From positions 667,077 through 731,076 of the forward strand of contig SIJG01000014.1 of assembly GCA_023374025.1 (NCBI GenBank): a stretch of DNA of 64,000 bases, in the 5' to 3' direction. Positions 39,860-50,155 of this stretch are shown one piece after another. The notes under the pieces are model-generated. The model was given only the letters and a program-made list of their open reading frames with translations. It had not been told where the DNA came from and made no database searches. Source of the stretch: Heterodera schachtii. Taxonomy: Eukaryota > Nematoda > Chromadorea > Rhabditida > Heteroderidae. A program made the position numbers and the translations under genes. Within the stretch, counting starts at the first letter, position 1. Every line of letters begins with the position of its first letter.

Positions 39860-40112
39860 GACTATAAAATCTGTTAACAAATTCCCAACGATCCGCCAAA
39901 GTTTTTTGGAAAAACGCGCCGCAAAAAAAAAAAAAGCGTTTTTAAAAGCAAAAAAAAAGTATCGCTTGGCTTTTAATTGCAAAATTGGCCTATTTGATGA
40001 AAATCTGTTAACAAATCAGCAAAAAAAAAAGAAAATTACCGGCCCGACCCTCTCCCCTAGCCCATTTCCCAAAAGTTTTTTGGAAAAATGCGCCGCAAAA
40101 AATTTCAAATAT
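39860..40112. repeat. Two direct copies of the TTTTTTGGAAAAACGCGCCGC repeat
   Basis: Copies at about 39865-39940 and 40000-40110 share CTGTTAACAAAT, AGTTTTTTGGAAAAA and GCGCCGCAAAAAA. Same family as 6205-6400 and 34330-35020. Confidence 0.6.
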
Positions 40113-40339
40113 CTGGTTTTTTGATCCCGAATGCACTAAATTTACGATTTGCTATTAATTTGGCAGAAGCATATAACTAGGGTGAGGATTTTTGATCCCC
40201 CACCCATTTTTCAAAAAAAAAAAAAAAAAAAAAAAATTTTTTAAGTGCTCAAGATATGTTTCTGGGGGGTTTTCGGTTCATTCATTTTTGGTATAAAACT
40301 ACTTAACTTATCTTTTATTGCAAAATTGGTGGTTTTGGT

Positions 40340-40574
40340 AATACTGTAGTTTGTCCCCCCCCCCCTTTTGGAAAAAAAAATTTTCAAAAATTTTGCCCAA
40401 AAAAAGCTTCCAGGGGTTTTTAGGGTCGCTGATCACGAATCCGGCATCCATTCGTTCCAATTTCGAATCCCGGACCCGAATTCGAACAAAAAATCGAAAA
40501 TTCAAATTTTCGAATTTCGCATTTTTGATTCAATTTTTTTCCAAAAAGGGGGGGGGGGGGCAAACTACAGTATT
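40340..40574. mobile_element. MITE-like element, 235 bp, with inverted ends
   Basis: Ends AATACTGTAGTTTG and CAAACTACAGTATT are exact inverted repeats. Poly-C (left) and poly-G (right) with A-rich runs extend the symmetry. The interior carries GGTCGCTGATCACGAAT and CGGACCCGAATTCGAAC. No protein coding. Related segments lie near 1130-1240, 43560-43960 and 47473-47797. Confidence 0.7.
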
Positions 40575-41299
40575 TGGAGCTTTGCCACTAAAAAAACTAT
40601 TTTGGAAGTTGGCCACTAAAATAATTTTTGCCAAATTTTTTCTTGACAAAATTTGATTTAAAAAATGTCAATACTTGCTAAGAAAATATTATAAGGAAGT
40701 GATAACCTCATTTGCAACAGCAACTTTTTGCTAGATTTTTGGCTGAAAATTATGTCACTATTCGTCATTATTAGGGCCGCAACTTTTAGTGACGAAAAAT
40801 CTCGAAATAGTTAACTAAAATAGTGAGTAAAAATGCCAAAATAGTGAAGAAATAGTGACAAATAGTCCGAAATAGTGAGAAATAGTGACATAATTTTCAG
40901 CCAAAAATTGAGCAAAAATAATTTTTATTCACTGATTGCAGTTGCAAATGAGTAGGACTGGGATTTTTAAGACCAAAAAACCCAAAATAGTTACCTAAAA
41001 ATTTTTAAAATTAAAAATTTTTGCCAAGAATGTAAATTTTTGAGAAAATTTTTTTCATTTCATAGTAGTATATTTTGAAAAATTTTAGCTCGATTCTTAG
41101 GGGTGTATTTTTTTGAAATTTTTTTGGTCGATTCTTAGGGGGTGTATTTTTTGGTTTTTATTGCATTTTTGTTAAGGAATTTTCCAGAAAATGTCGAAAT
41201 AGTGAAAAAATAGTGACGAAACGCCAAAATAGTGATTTTTAACTATTTTAGTGACGGAGTCGCCAAAATAGTGATTTCTAGTGACTGATAATTAGAGAC

Positions 41300-41490
41300 C
41301 GGACAAGAGGGTCGGTCGAACGGTTTCGGTTAAAAACCGAAAAAAAACCGAAACCGAAAAAAACCGAAAAACCCAAAAAATTCTCGGTCGAACGGTTTCG
41401 GTTAAAAAACCGAAAAAAACCGAACCGAAAAAAACCGAAGAAAAATTTTCGGTATATCGTTTCGGTTTCGGTTTTTTTTGAATTTTTATA
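41300..41490. repeat. GGTTTCGGTT / AACCGAAA keyword repeat, first cluster
   Basis: Dense alternation of AACGGTTTCGGTTAAAAA and its complement-like AAACCGAAACCG. A second cluster at about 42405-42565 repeats TCGGTCGAACGGTTTCGGTT. Both lie inside the element 40773-42702. Confidence 0.75.
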
Positions 41491-41845
41491 TTTTTTCCAA
41501 AAAAAGCAATAAAACATTTTTATTAACAGAAAAAGCTAAAGATCACCTCTGAACTAAATTGTAAAGCTATTGAAGCTCTATTGAATGGTGTACTAAAGTT
41601 TGGAAAATGACAGAAAAGGCAGTCAAAAAACATGTTTTTGCTCCTTGATTCTAAAAAAAACCACAGATTAGTTTTAGCGATTTGGTGCCCTTTTTGACGT
41701 TTTTTTCCCGAAAAATTCAAAATTCAAAAAAATCTCAAAAATACACCCCTAAGAAATAATCTAAAAAAATTCAGAGAATATACCTTTATGAATTGAAAAA
41801 TTTTCACAAAAATTGTTCGCCAAAATTCATTTTTTTCGGGACCCA

Positions 41846-42022
41846 CGCGTTTGGGCGCGGCCGTTTGGGCGCGGCCGTTTGGGCGCTGGCCTATAAACAT
41901 ATTAAGATTTCGAATGTTACCAAAAATTTGGATTTGGATGACATAGAAAAAAGTTATAGAAAGTTATAGTTGAAAAACATGCTGGCGCCCAAACGGCCGC
42001 GCCCAAACGCCAGCGCCCAAAA
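41846..42022. repeat. GC-rich inverted repeat (GTTTGGGCGCGGCC)
   Basis: The left arm (41846-41893) has GTTTGGGCGCGGCC repeated and ends GGGCGCTGGCC; the right arm (41980-42022) has GCTGGCGCCCAAACGGCCGC and GCCCAAACGCC. The spacer of about 87 bp is AT-rich. It could form a strong hairpin. Confidence 0.8.
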
Positions 42023-42404
42023 TAAGTTTTTTGAATTAGTTTTACGTGTTTTGCTCCCTAAAAATCATTATAAAAAAAATTTAAATGCCTTTTTTCGTGC
42101 CTTATTCGTGATGTTTGTGCCTTTTTTCAGTGCCATTTTGCGCTTTTTGGTGCCTTAATTGCCGGCTCTAGCCATAACTTTAGGGCCTGCGGTGCTGTTA
42201 AGCGCCTCCGGGAAATTTTTTGTAATTTTAATGCTATTTGTTAGCAGATTTGTCTAAAAATACCAAATTTTGAGATTTTGCACTAATTTTTTAAGAAAAG
42301 ATAGCTTTTTGGGGGGCTCGGCGGTGCCGATAGGCACCGCCGGAGGAAAATTTTAAGAATTTTTAATGAATTTTGTTAAAAAATGGCCAATTGATTTGTC
42401 AAAA

Positions 42405-42565
42405 AAGTCGGTCGATTGTTTCGGTTTTTTAATTATTTCGGTCGAACGGTTTCGGTTAAAAACCGAAAAAAACCGAAACCGAAAAAAACCGAAAAACTCA
42501 AAAATTTCTCGGTCGGTTTTTTCGGTTAAAAACCGAACCGAAAATCGAAAATACCGAAAAAAACC
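42405..42565. repeat. GGTTTCGGTT / AACCGAAA keyword repeat, second cluster
   Basis: Second copy of the cluster at 41300-41490, in the same orientation. Confidence 0.7.
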
Positions 42566-43504
42566 ACCGCCAAAATAGTGATTTCTAGTACTGATAATGA
42601 CATCAGAATCGAAAAATTTTAATGCAGAAATGCGTTTTTTGAGCTCCTTTCTTCAAATCAATTGAGCAAAAAAAAAGTTTTTTCACTAAAAGTTGCGGCC
42701 CTAGTCATTATTTTGGACTTTTTGTGCCACTATTTTGGCATTTTCCTATCACTATTTAGTTAATTATTTTGGGATTTTTTTTGCAACTAAAAATCCTCAC
42801 CCTATTTATAAGCTTTTATAAGCGAATAAAAAATTTATAAAAAGATGCAACAAGAAAACCGTAAATTAGAATTTTTTTTTTCTTTGGGTCATCCGGTATT
42901 ACTTAATGATATTCTTGGCGGAATTCTTTGAATATGACGGTGCACCAGCGCTTTCGCTTCTAAATCTTCATGGCAAGATTAAACCTGCCATTACCATCCT
43001 CACAGGGGTGGATTCTGCCCTAAAATTTAAAAATTCCATAATTGTAATATAATAATTAGGGTTTGGTTGTATGATTTTGCATTTTTTCTGCGCATATGCT
43101 ATGAAGAAAGGGGCTCAAAAATAGCATTTCTACGTTAAAAGTTTTTGGTTTGGTGAAGGTTTTTAGTGCATATAAAGCATATTTTGTGGGTTTTCAAGAA
43201 TAAATGAAAAATTTTAACTTTTTATAAGAACTTTTGGAAAACATTTATTTATATTTATATAAAAATATAATAGTTTTATTGGTAGTCAACGAAATGCTTT
43301 TATCATCCAATTTTCATTTCTTGGCATCTTAGAATGCTTTTATAATGAAACCACCATTTTTTGCATTCTTCCATTGCCTTGGGCACTTCATTCGCGGGAT
43401 TGCTGGGCCGGTTCCCACTAACACATTCACCATGCGGGTTGCCAGTCGCGTATGATTTTTGTCTACCAAAAGCACGTGGTGCGGTGCCATAAACATCTAA
43501 AAAA

Positions 43505-44132
43505 AGGTTCTTATCCTTTTTGTCACCCCCCCTGAAAATTTTTTTAAAATATTTTTTTCTAGGGTAATTTTAGGCGCTGAACGCGAATCTAACATTAGTT
43601 TTGGCCAATTCCGAATCCCGGACCCGAACTCGAACAAAAAATCCAAATTCAAATTTTTTAAAAATTACATTTATGTTAGAATCGGTGCAAAATGACCATA
43701 ACCTGTATAGAATGACTATTTTTTAATGTTTCAATGATTTGTGACTTATTTTATCAGTTTTAATCAATTTTAGGGCAATAATGAAAAATTTTTAAAATTT
43801 TGAATTTAATTTTTGTTCGAGTTCGGGTTCAGGGTTCGGAATTAATATAAATGAATGTCAGATTAGTGATCAGCGACCTCACAAACCCCCCAGGGAAGGT
43901 GTTTTATACGACTTTTTTAAATTTTTTACTTTTTTCGAAAAATGGGGGGGGGCAAAGTACATTATTACCGACGAAATACTGTAGTTGACTGGTAAAAAAA
44001 TTTCACGTAACACACCTAAAAAACCTAAGAGCTAAAAATAAACGTCATATACGTGTTCAGCGCATAAAGTTACCCTAAAAAAATTATTTAAAAAAAATTT
44101 TCAGGGGGGGGTGACAAAAAGGATAAGAACCT
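43505..44132. mobile_element. MITE-like element, about 630 bp, with roughly 80-bp inverted ends
   Basis: The left end begins AGGTTCTTATCCTTTTTGTC and continues through poly-C, an A/T run, AGGGTAA and GCGCTGAAC. The right end is its inverse, finishing GACAAAAAGGATAAGAACCT. A second inner inverted pair carries CGGACCCGAACTCGAAC and GTTCGAGTTCGGGTTC, linking it to the 40340-40574 family. No protein coding. Confidence 0.75.
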
Positions 44133-45074
44133 AAAAAAATAGGTTTTCGAAGATAATTCAGTATTTCACATGTTCATTATCATTACGAGAGGATGAATTG
44201 GAGAAAAATGAGACAAAATGCACCTGTTCTGTTATTAGCGGTTGCGACATAACCGGCTGTTTTAAGGTATGCAGAAATTTTTGGTTGTCTTCGAATTTGC
44301 TGGTTGGCCATCGTTTTGTTATTCTCCACTTTTAAAATTTTCAAAAAAGGTGTGGTACCATCTAAACTATTACCGACAAATTTTTCATGTTTTTAATGAA
44401 CTTTGCTAAGAAATTAGACCAGCAGATTTGTGTGGAAATTTCGGCAAAAGGTGCAGAATTGTGGTCCCGACGGAAAAAATAGTAAAATTTCAAAAAGCAA
44501 ACCGAACTCAGATTTTGAAAAATCATTGATTTTGTCTATGATTTTTCATCAAGTACTTGATTTTTTCAAAATTTAATTTTTTTTTTTCTAACATTTTCTT
44601 TTCAATGAATTTGGGGTAAAAAAAGTGCAGATCACGACTATTAGCTCTAATTTAGAAAGAGCCTTCATTATGTCTATGACTTTTCATCAAGTATCACAAA
44701 AAAATAAACCGCAGCCAAGCGGATTCGAACCGGCGACCCCCCCCCCCCCCTCTCCACCTTCAAGGGAGATAAACAAACAGTCTCAACTGACTCAACGTCA
44801 TTTGTTTTTTTTGTTTATTTATGTAAATATGTTGATTGGTGGACATATTCGTTCGTAGGACGGGGTATTATTACTCATTCTGTTAAAAAATATTTGCTTG
44901 CAATCCTGAATGGACCTTTTTGAACTTTTTCCCCAAATTGACACTAGTGAAAATGCCATACAATTCCTACGAGAGAGAGGGATTCTCTGATCGGTGCCAC
45001 TTCGGTGTCCTCTCCAAGCTTGTCTGAGACAAATGATGGAAGTAAGCACGGGAAGACGTCGACAAAGCGGAGGT

Positions 45075-45941
45075 GATGACAAAGTCTGGAGATGCCCGTC
45101 ACACGAAAATAAAAAATTGTCTATCAGATACGGTAGATATTGACTTTTTAGTGAAAATAAAAACAAAAACAGGGTTATTTGTCGACCAAATCAATCTGCC
45201 ACCAAGAAAGTTTGTTTTGTTCGTCTATCTCTGGTCACAGGAGTGTCGTCAGCTTGTCTTGAACGCTTTGCAATGTCAGCCATCATATCGCAATTGATTG
45301 GTGTCAGTTTCTCCGCGACATTTGTTCAAGGCAACTTTTGAGTCAGCCTGTGAATTAGGAGGGCCAGGGGTTGTTCAAATTGGTTAGTGGTCTCAATTAT
45401 ATGAAGCAATTATGCTGTCATGTAGATGAGTCGCTTATGGCCAAAAGGAAATATCATGTTGGCCATAGAATTGATGAACGCTCGGTATTCGGAATGTTTG
45501 ACACGCAACAAAGGGTGGGAGTGCTTGAATTTGTCGAAGATAGGCGTCAGGAGACACTGTTTCCGCTGATCAGAAAGTACGTGAGAGGGTTCTATTATAC
45601 ACTCCGATTCGGCGTCAATGTATGTAAATCTCCGCGCCAATCCACCATGCAGTCACATTGTTAACATCCCAACTATTCCAATGCCTCCTTATCGCCATGT
45701 TTGGGTCAATCATACAGAGAACTTTATCGACCCTGCGACCGGTGCATGTACAAATATGGTAGAGGGTTTTTGGAAGAATGCCAAGCAAAAAAAAAACAAG
45801 GCAATGAGTGGAACATCAGCTGAACTTTTGCCGGGCTATTTGGATGAATTCCAATGGCATCAATTCTATGGGAAGAAGACTGCTAAAGTGTTTAATAATA
45901 TTTTGACACAAATTGCGCATTTTTACCCCGTTAATGCTTAG
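45075..45941 (+). pseudogene. Broken ISXO2-like/Mer­lin DDE transposase
   Basis: The product would have cut and joined the element's ends. A short zinc-ribbon-like N-terminal region (VWRCPSHENKKLSIR then NLPPRKFVLFVYLWSQ) is split by a frame change. The catalytic core shows the first Asp in HVDESLMAKRKYHVGHRID (codon at 45424), a second in SIIHSDSASMYVNL (45606) and the Glu in TNMVEGFWKNAK (45772), with a conserved VNHTENFIDPATGA between and SGTSAELLPGYLDEFQW after. The frame shifts between KYV and GSIIHS near 45580, so no intact protein is made from this copy unless an unseen intron removes the break. Family: IS1595/ISXO2-like DDE, the bacterial relatives of Merlin. Confidence 0.8.
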
Positions 45942-45992
45942 AATTGGTTGTATTTTTCAATCAATAAATTTTGTCCTTGAAGGTGGAGAGGG

Positions 45993-46690
45993 GGGGGGGG
46001 GGGGAACCGCCCAACTCGCCGCGGCCAACTCGCTGCGGCCATCTCGCCGCGAGAAACTCGCCTCGGGGCCAACTCGCCGCGGCGCTATCTCGCCGCCGTG
46101 CAACTCGCCGCGGCCAACTCGCGCGCCTTGTTTTTTGGCTATCTCGCCGCCAGATTTTTTCGTTAAAAAATTTTTGAGATCGAAGCCCTGATTTAAGCGG
46201 GCTTTTCCAACAATTTGCTTATAAAATAGATTCCTTATCAGTGTTACCCTACAAATGGCGCTTCATCGACGTTCTTCGAATGGATCAGCGTTCGCGTGAC
46301 GCCGATTATGTAAGCTGCGGTGAATGGCGAAGAACTACCGATGAAGAAAAAGCAGTTTTGGAAGGCGGAAAGCGAATTTTGAACATTATTGAAAATTTTC
46401 ATACCCGAAATATTATTGAGTTTCTTTGTGGAATTTTAAATAATTGTGTTATGGACCCGTGATTTTTGTTATTTAATGACTTTTTAAAATAAAAATCAGA
46501 ATTTTATAATTAAAATATTGAAATATGACTACTTTTTAATGAAAAAAAAAATTGGCGGCGAGATGGCCAAAAAACAAGGCGCGGCGAGTTGGACGGCGGC
46601 GAGATAGCGCCGCGGCGAGTTGGCCCCGCGGCGAGTTTCTCGCGGCGAGATGGCCGCGGCGAGATGGCCGCGGCGAAGTGACCCCGACCC
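45993..46690. repeat. Inverted arrays of CTCGCCGCG keywords flanking a 370-bp spacer
   Basis: Left arm (about 45993-46165) is a string of AACTCGCCGCGGCC, ATCTCGCCGC and similar; right arm (about 46550-46690) is the inverse, GGCGGCGAGATGGCC and GCGGCGAGTTGG. Near the hairpin base both arms carry the phrase CTTGTTTTTTGGC or its complement. The spacer includes a 73-residue frame (46241-46462: DQRSRDADYVSCGEWRRTTD) of ordinary composition and unknown nature. Lies inside the Merlin element, against its right TIR. Confidence 0.75.
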
Positions 46691-47018
46691 GAGGGGGGGG
46701 GGGGGGGGGTCGCCGGTTCGAATCCGCTTGGCTGCGGTTTATTTTTTGTGATACTTGATGAAAAGTCATAGACATAATGAAGGCTCTTTCTAAAGAGCTA
46801 ATAGTCGTGATCTGCACTTTTTTTTACCCCAAATTCATTGAAAAGAAAATGTTAGAAAAAAAATCAAGTACTTGGTGAAAATCATAGACAAAATCAATGA
46901 TTTTTCATAATCTGAGTTCGGATTCGTGATCAGCGCATTTTTTAAGCCCAGAAAAATTGCTTTTTGAAATTTACTATTTTTCCGTCGTGACCACAATTCT
47001 GCACGTTTGTCGAAATTT

Positions 47019-47112
47019 CAAAAAAAAAAAAAAGTGAGAAAAAAGGAACTCAATTTCATCTGTTTCAAAAAAAAAAAAAAAGTGAGAAAAAGGAACTCAA
47101 TTTCATCTGTTT
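47019..47112. repeat. Two tandem copies of a roughly 47-bp unit
   Basis: TTTCAAAAAAAAAAAAA then GTGAGAAAAAGGAACTCAAT then TTCATCTG occurs twice in a row next to the Merlin right end. Confidence 0.8.
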
Positions 47113-47472
47113 CAAAAAATAAATGAAAATATAACAAAATATATGAACATCAGTCAAAAACTTGATTTTTTCCATGATGTCATATCTCTGATGCAATTAT
47201 AATTGAGGACTGTTATGAGACAATTCTCTGATCGATGTCACATCAGCAATACGATATGACGGGAAAAAAACATGGGATCTCGTGGGATTAATGCACGCAA
47301 ATCCAGCATTTTAAAATTTGCTATTCAGCGCGGGATCTTAATTTCAAAAAAAAAATTAATTTAAATTTAGCTATATATTTCAAAAAACAATAAAAATAAC
47401 CATTTTATCAAGCTTATTTGCCAAACTAAATTTAAAAAGATTGAATCCCCTCCCCTTTTTTATGATAAAATT

Positions 47473-47797
47473 TGTTTTCCAGGGTATTCGGGGTCGCTGA
47501 CCACGAATATGACCTCCATTTCGACTAATTGCGAACCCCGGACCGAATTCGAACAAATGTCGGAAATTGATTTTTCACAAATCCTCCTTTATTGTCAAAA
47601 ATGGATTCAAATGCATGAAATGCCCACGGATCCTTATTTTCTATTCAATTCAGTGCATTTGAATCCATTTTTGACAATAAAGGAGGATTTGTGAAAAATC
47701 ATTTTTCGACATTTGTTCGAATTCGGGTCCGGGGTTCGAAATTGGTCAAAATGGAGGTCATATTCGTGATCAGTGACCCCGAATACCCCTGAAAACA
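47473..47797. mobile_element. Near-perfect palindrome, 325 bp, of the GATCAC family
   Basis: Arms at about 47473-47621 and 47650-47797 are inverted copies: CAGGGTATTCGGGGTCGCTG at left matches CAGTGACCCCGAATACCC at right, and CACAAATCCTCCTTTATTGT matches ACAATAAAGGAGGATTTGTG. Loop of about 30 bp. No coding capacity beyond a mirror frame. Confidence 0.85.
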
Positions 47798-48775
47798 CAT
47801 TTTTAACCTTTTAAATGTCGGCTTTCACATGTTAAACCCTCAATGCCAACTATAACTTTTTATTATTAATAATGTTTTTTAATATTTCGTTAATTATTTT
47901 GAATTTAATTTATAATAGAAATTATTTTTTATACAAAATTAACTGTCAAATTAAAAAAGTCAAATGAAAAGAATAAAAGTAAAAGCTTTTCTTCCATTAT
48001 GTATGTTTTAAGTCAATGTGGGGACAGATAATCGGTGTGTCGTCTTCTCGCTTTAATTCTTAGTCCGTCCGCTCGCAGTCACTCGAGCCCCGAGCAATAT
48101 CCATCCTCAGAGAGCAGCAACCGCTGGCCGTCGGATTTCCGATTTTTGCCCGGGTTTCCATTTGATTTTCGACCAACGATGTCCATTATTTTAGCCTGTG
48201 GTCATAGGAAATTATATAAGAATAAAAAGGCAAAGTTTCATGAAAATTTTGGCTTTTTCGCTATTTCTAAAATTTGGGCATTTTTTGTAAAAATTGTTTT
48301 CCTGGTTATAAATAGGGATATTATTATATTTTTATTTTTAAAAATGGCTACATTTTTGAAAAATAAAAAGTATGAAAATGTTATAATTATGTAATTCAAA
48401 ATTTTGGTTAAAAAAATATTTTAATAGATAAATTTTGAAAATATTTTTTTATTTTTGAATTACATATTCTGGTATTAATTGTTTTGTCAGTTATTGTGTC
48501 CTGAAAAATCATAATAAAAAATAAATATTTCCGGAATAATTTATGATTATTCCTATTAAAATAAAATATTTTCGGTGTTAGAAGGCAAATCAAATATTTA
48601 AAAAACAAGAAATAAAAATATTTTAGCTTATTTCTTTATATTTTCAAAATTTATTTCTTAAATTTAAAAAAATAATTAAAATTTCCTAATTTTGATAATG
48701 ATTTACAGTTAAAATGGTTAAAAATAGTGAAAATTGATGAATTTTGGGTGAAAAATCATAAAAAATATATAAATT
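47798..48775. other. AT-rich intergenic region
   Basis: Mostly A/T. A GC-balanced stretch at 48040-48180 has no frame or splice signals that I can support. No gene seen. Confidence 0.4.
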
Positions 48776-50155
48776 TCAACTCGTTTTTTGTGCAAATTTT
48801 GCCAAGCAAATCGGCAGGGAAAAGTATTTGACTAAAATACCGGGCCTAGTTATCATTTGGTTGATTGTCACTTCGTTTGTTGTTAATGGGTTGGTGTTCG
48901 TTTGGGTTTTGTGATTGTTTGGGTTGGTGGTCAATTGGATCGAAATGGTCATTTGGGTTGGTGGTGATTTGGCCACCTGTTTCCGCAACTTCGCCAACAC
49001 CGCCCCCTCCTGCTGCTGCTGGCGAACATCCGTCGCCGTTCTTTCCTCCTTATTCCTCACAATGTTTTTGTCGTTTGTTGGAGTTCGCATTGAAGAAAAC
49101 GGAGTCGGCGTCGTATTGGAACGATTCATCGGAGGAGAAAAGGCGGAGGAGCGGTGGGAATTGGACGACGGACGAACGTTCAATTTTTCACGGACCTATC
49201 GAAGTGTAAAAGGCATTTGTACTGAAGAATGAATGTGTTGTGGTGGAAAAGCATTGGGCAAATAACATTTCCTAAAGCGTATTCTCCAAAATGCCACCTT
49301 TTGAAGTGCCCCTGCAAAATTCGGCCGACTTTTGCGACTTCCGTCCGAAATGCCATCGCATAATCGGTTCCTCTCCCCAAAATTCTGCTGATGGTCCGCA
49401 ATTCGTCCTCCTTTCGCATTTTCTCCGCCTTCGATTTCCGTGGGTCTTAAAAAAGGAAGAATGAAATGTGCTCTCAGAATAAATGCCGAACTCAAAGTCA
49501 TTTTTGGACGGTTCGGTGTCAAAATTTAGTCGAGGCTCCGAAACTGAAAGGCCAAGTCGTCCCTTTCTCTTTCCCGGCAAAAGCGCAGAGAGAAAGCGTT
49601 TTCCGCCGCCTTTGGCCGTTCCGTTGCTTTTCCCTTTGCTTAAAGCGGTCACTTCTGACGACGGTCCATTTCCACTGGCCTTTTCTTCCACAAAGCTTTT
49701 ATTCTGCTTCCTGCAAAATCAAACTCATTGTTACGAGTTGGTTGTCGTCCGACTATGAATTGGGCTTCGTTTTCTTTCCTTTTTTTTATTGCCATAACAT
49801 TTTGTTCATTTATTATAATAATTCATCCTTTTTTGTCATTTTATTTCATATTTATTGGTCATTCATTCATTTCCTCTCACCCCGTCCCATTCGCTTTTCC
49901 GTTTCCTTCCGTTGCGCTGTTTTGTCCGTGTCGCATTTCAGCACTGTTGTTGCTCAGCACCAATCCGAGTTCAACCCGTGGCGAATTCGTCGCCGGCATC
50001 ATTCCGTTGTTCGTTGTTTCGTCGTTGTGCTGTTTGTCACCCGTCGCTTCGTCAGATGCGAAAATGCTGGCGGAATTTGACGTATGTCTGAGTTTTTTGA
50101 ACTGAACATTGCCATTGCCCGGCCGAGGGAGCAACCGATTGAACACGTCCATCAA
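48776..50155 (-). CDS. Unrecognised 365-residue protein
   Basis: Four exons on minus: 49881-50155, 49487-49710, 49267-49445, 48776-49195; 1098 nt, in phase throughout. It begins MMDVFNRLLPRPGNGNVQFK. Exon 2 is basic (GGGKRFLSALLPGKRKGRLG); exon 3 holds the only clearly ordered part, a predicted helical stretch (KAEKMRKEDELRTISRILGR, TDYAMAFRTEVAKVGRILQG); exon 4 is Ser/Thr/Asn/Gln-rich (TNPNNHKTQTNTNPLTTNEV). No signal peptide or membrane segment. The intron after exon 2 appears to start with GC (TTCG|GCATTT); a nearby GT donor would break the frame. Family not recognised; could be a scaffold or adaptor. Confidence 0.6.

Larger units (their letters stand above)
40773..42702. mobile_element. 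Possible non-autonomous TIR element, about 1.9 kb
   Basis: AGGGCCGCAACTTTTAGTGA at 40773-40792 is inverted exactly at 42683-42702. The 9-bp GTCATTATT lies just outside the left end (40764-40772) and one base outside the right end (42704-42712), resembling a target-site duplication. The interior holds no transposase; it is made of AATAGTGA-type repeats, AACCGAAA repeats and a GC-rich palindrome. Repeats of ATAGTGAC/GTCACTAT occur near both ends. Confidence 0.55.
44434..47017. mobile_element. Merlin/IS1016-type DNA transposon, decayed, with long TIRs
   Basis: Roughly 320-bp inverted repeats lie at about 44434-44755 and 46690-47017: GAAATTTCGGCAAAAGGTGC at left is mirrored at right, as are GTCTATGATTTTTCATCAAG and ACCGCAGCCAAGCGGATTCG. 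The inner edges are poly-C (left) and poly-G (right). Between them is a broken transposase on the + strand (45075-45941). Both TIRs contain GGTTCGAATCC, the tRNA B-box sequence. Exact termini and an 8-bp target duplication, usual for Merlin, could not be fixed. Confidence 0.7.

Noticed and set aside
44819..45166. 115-residue minus-strand frame in the Merlin element
   Set aside because: It is antisense to the transposase N-terminal region and has no recognisable domain.
46240..46465. Gene in the spacer between CTCGCCGCG arms
   Set aside because: A single 73-residue frame, no homology and no splice partner; kept only as part of the repeat description.
47509..47694. 61-residue frame inside the 47473-47797 palindrome
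   Set aside because: The palindrome forces mirrored open frames; no coding evidence.
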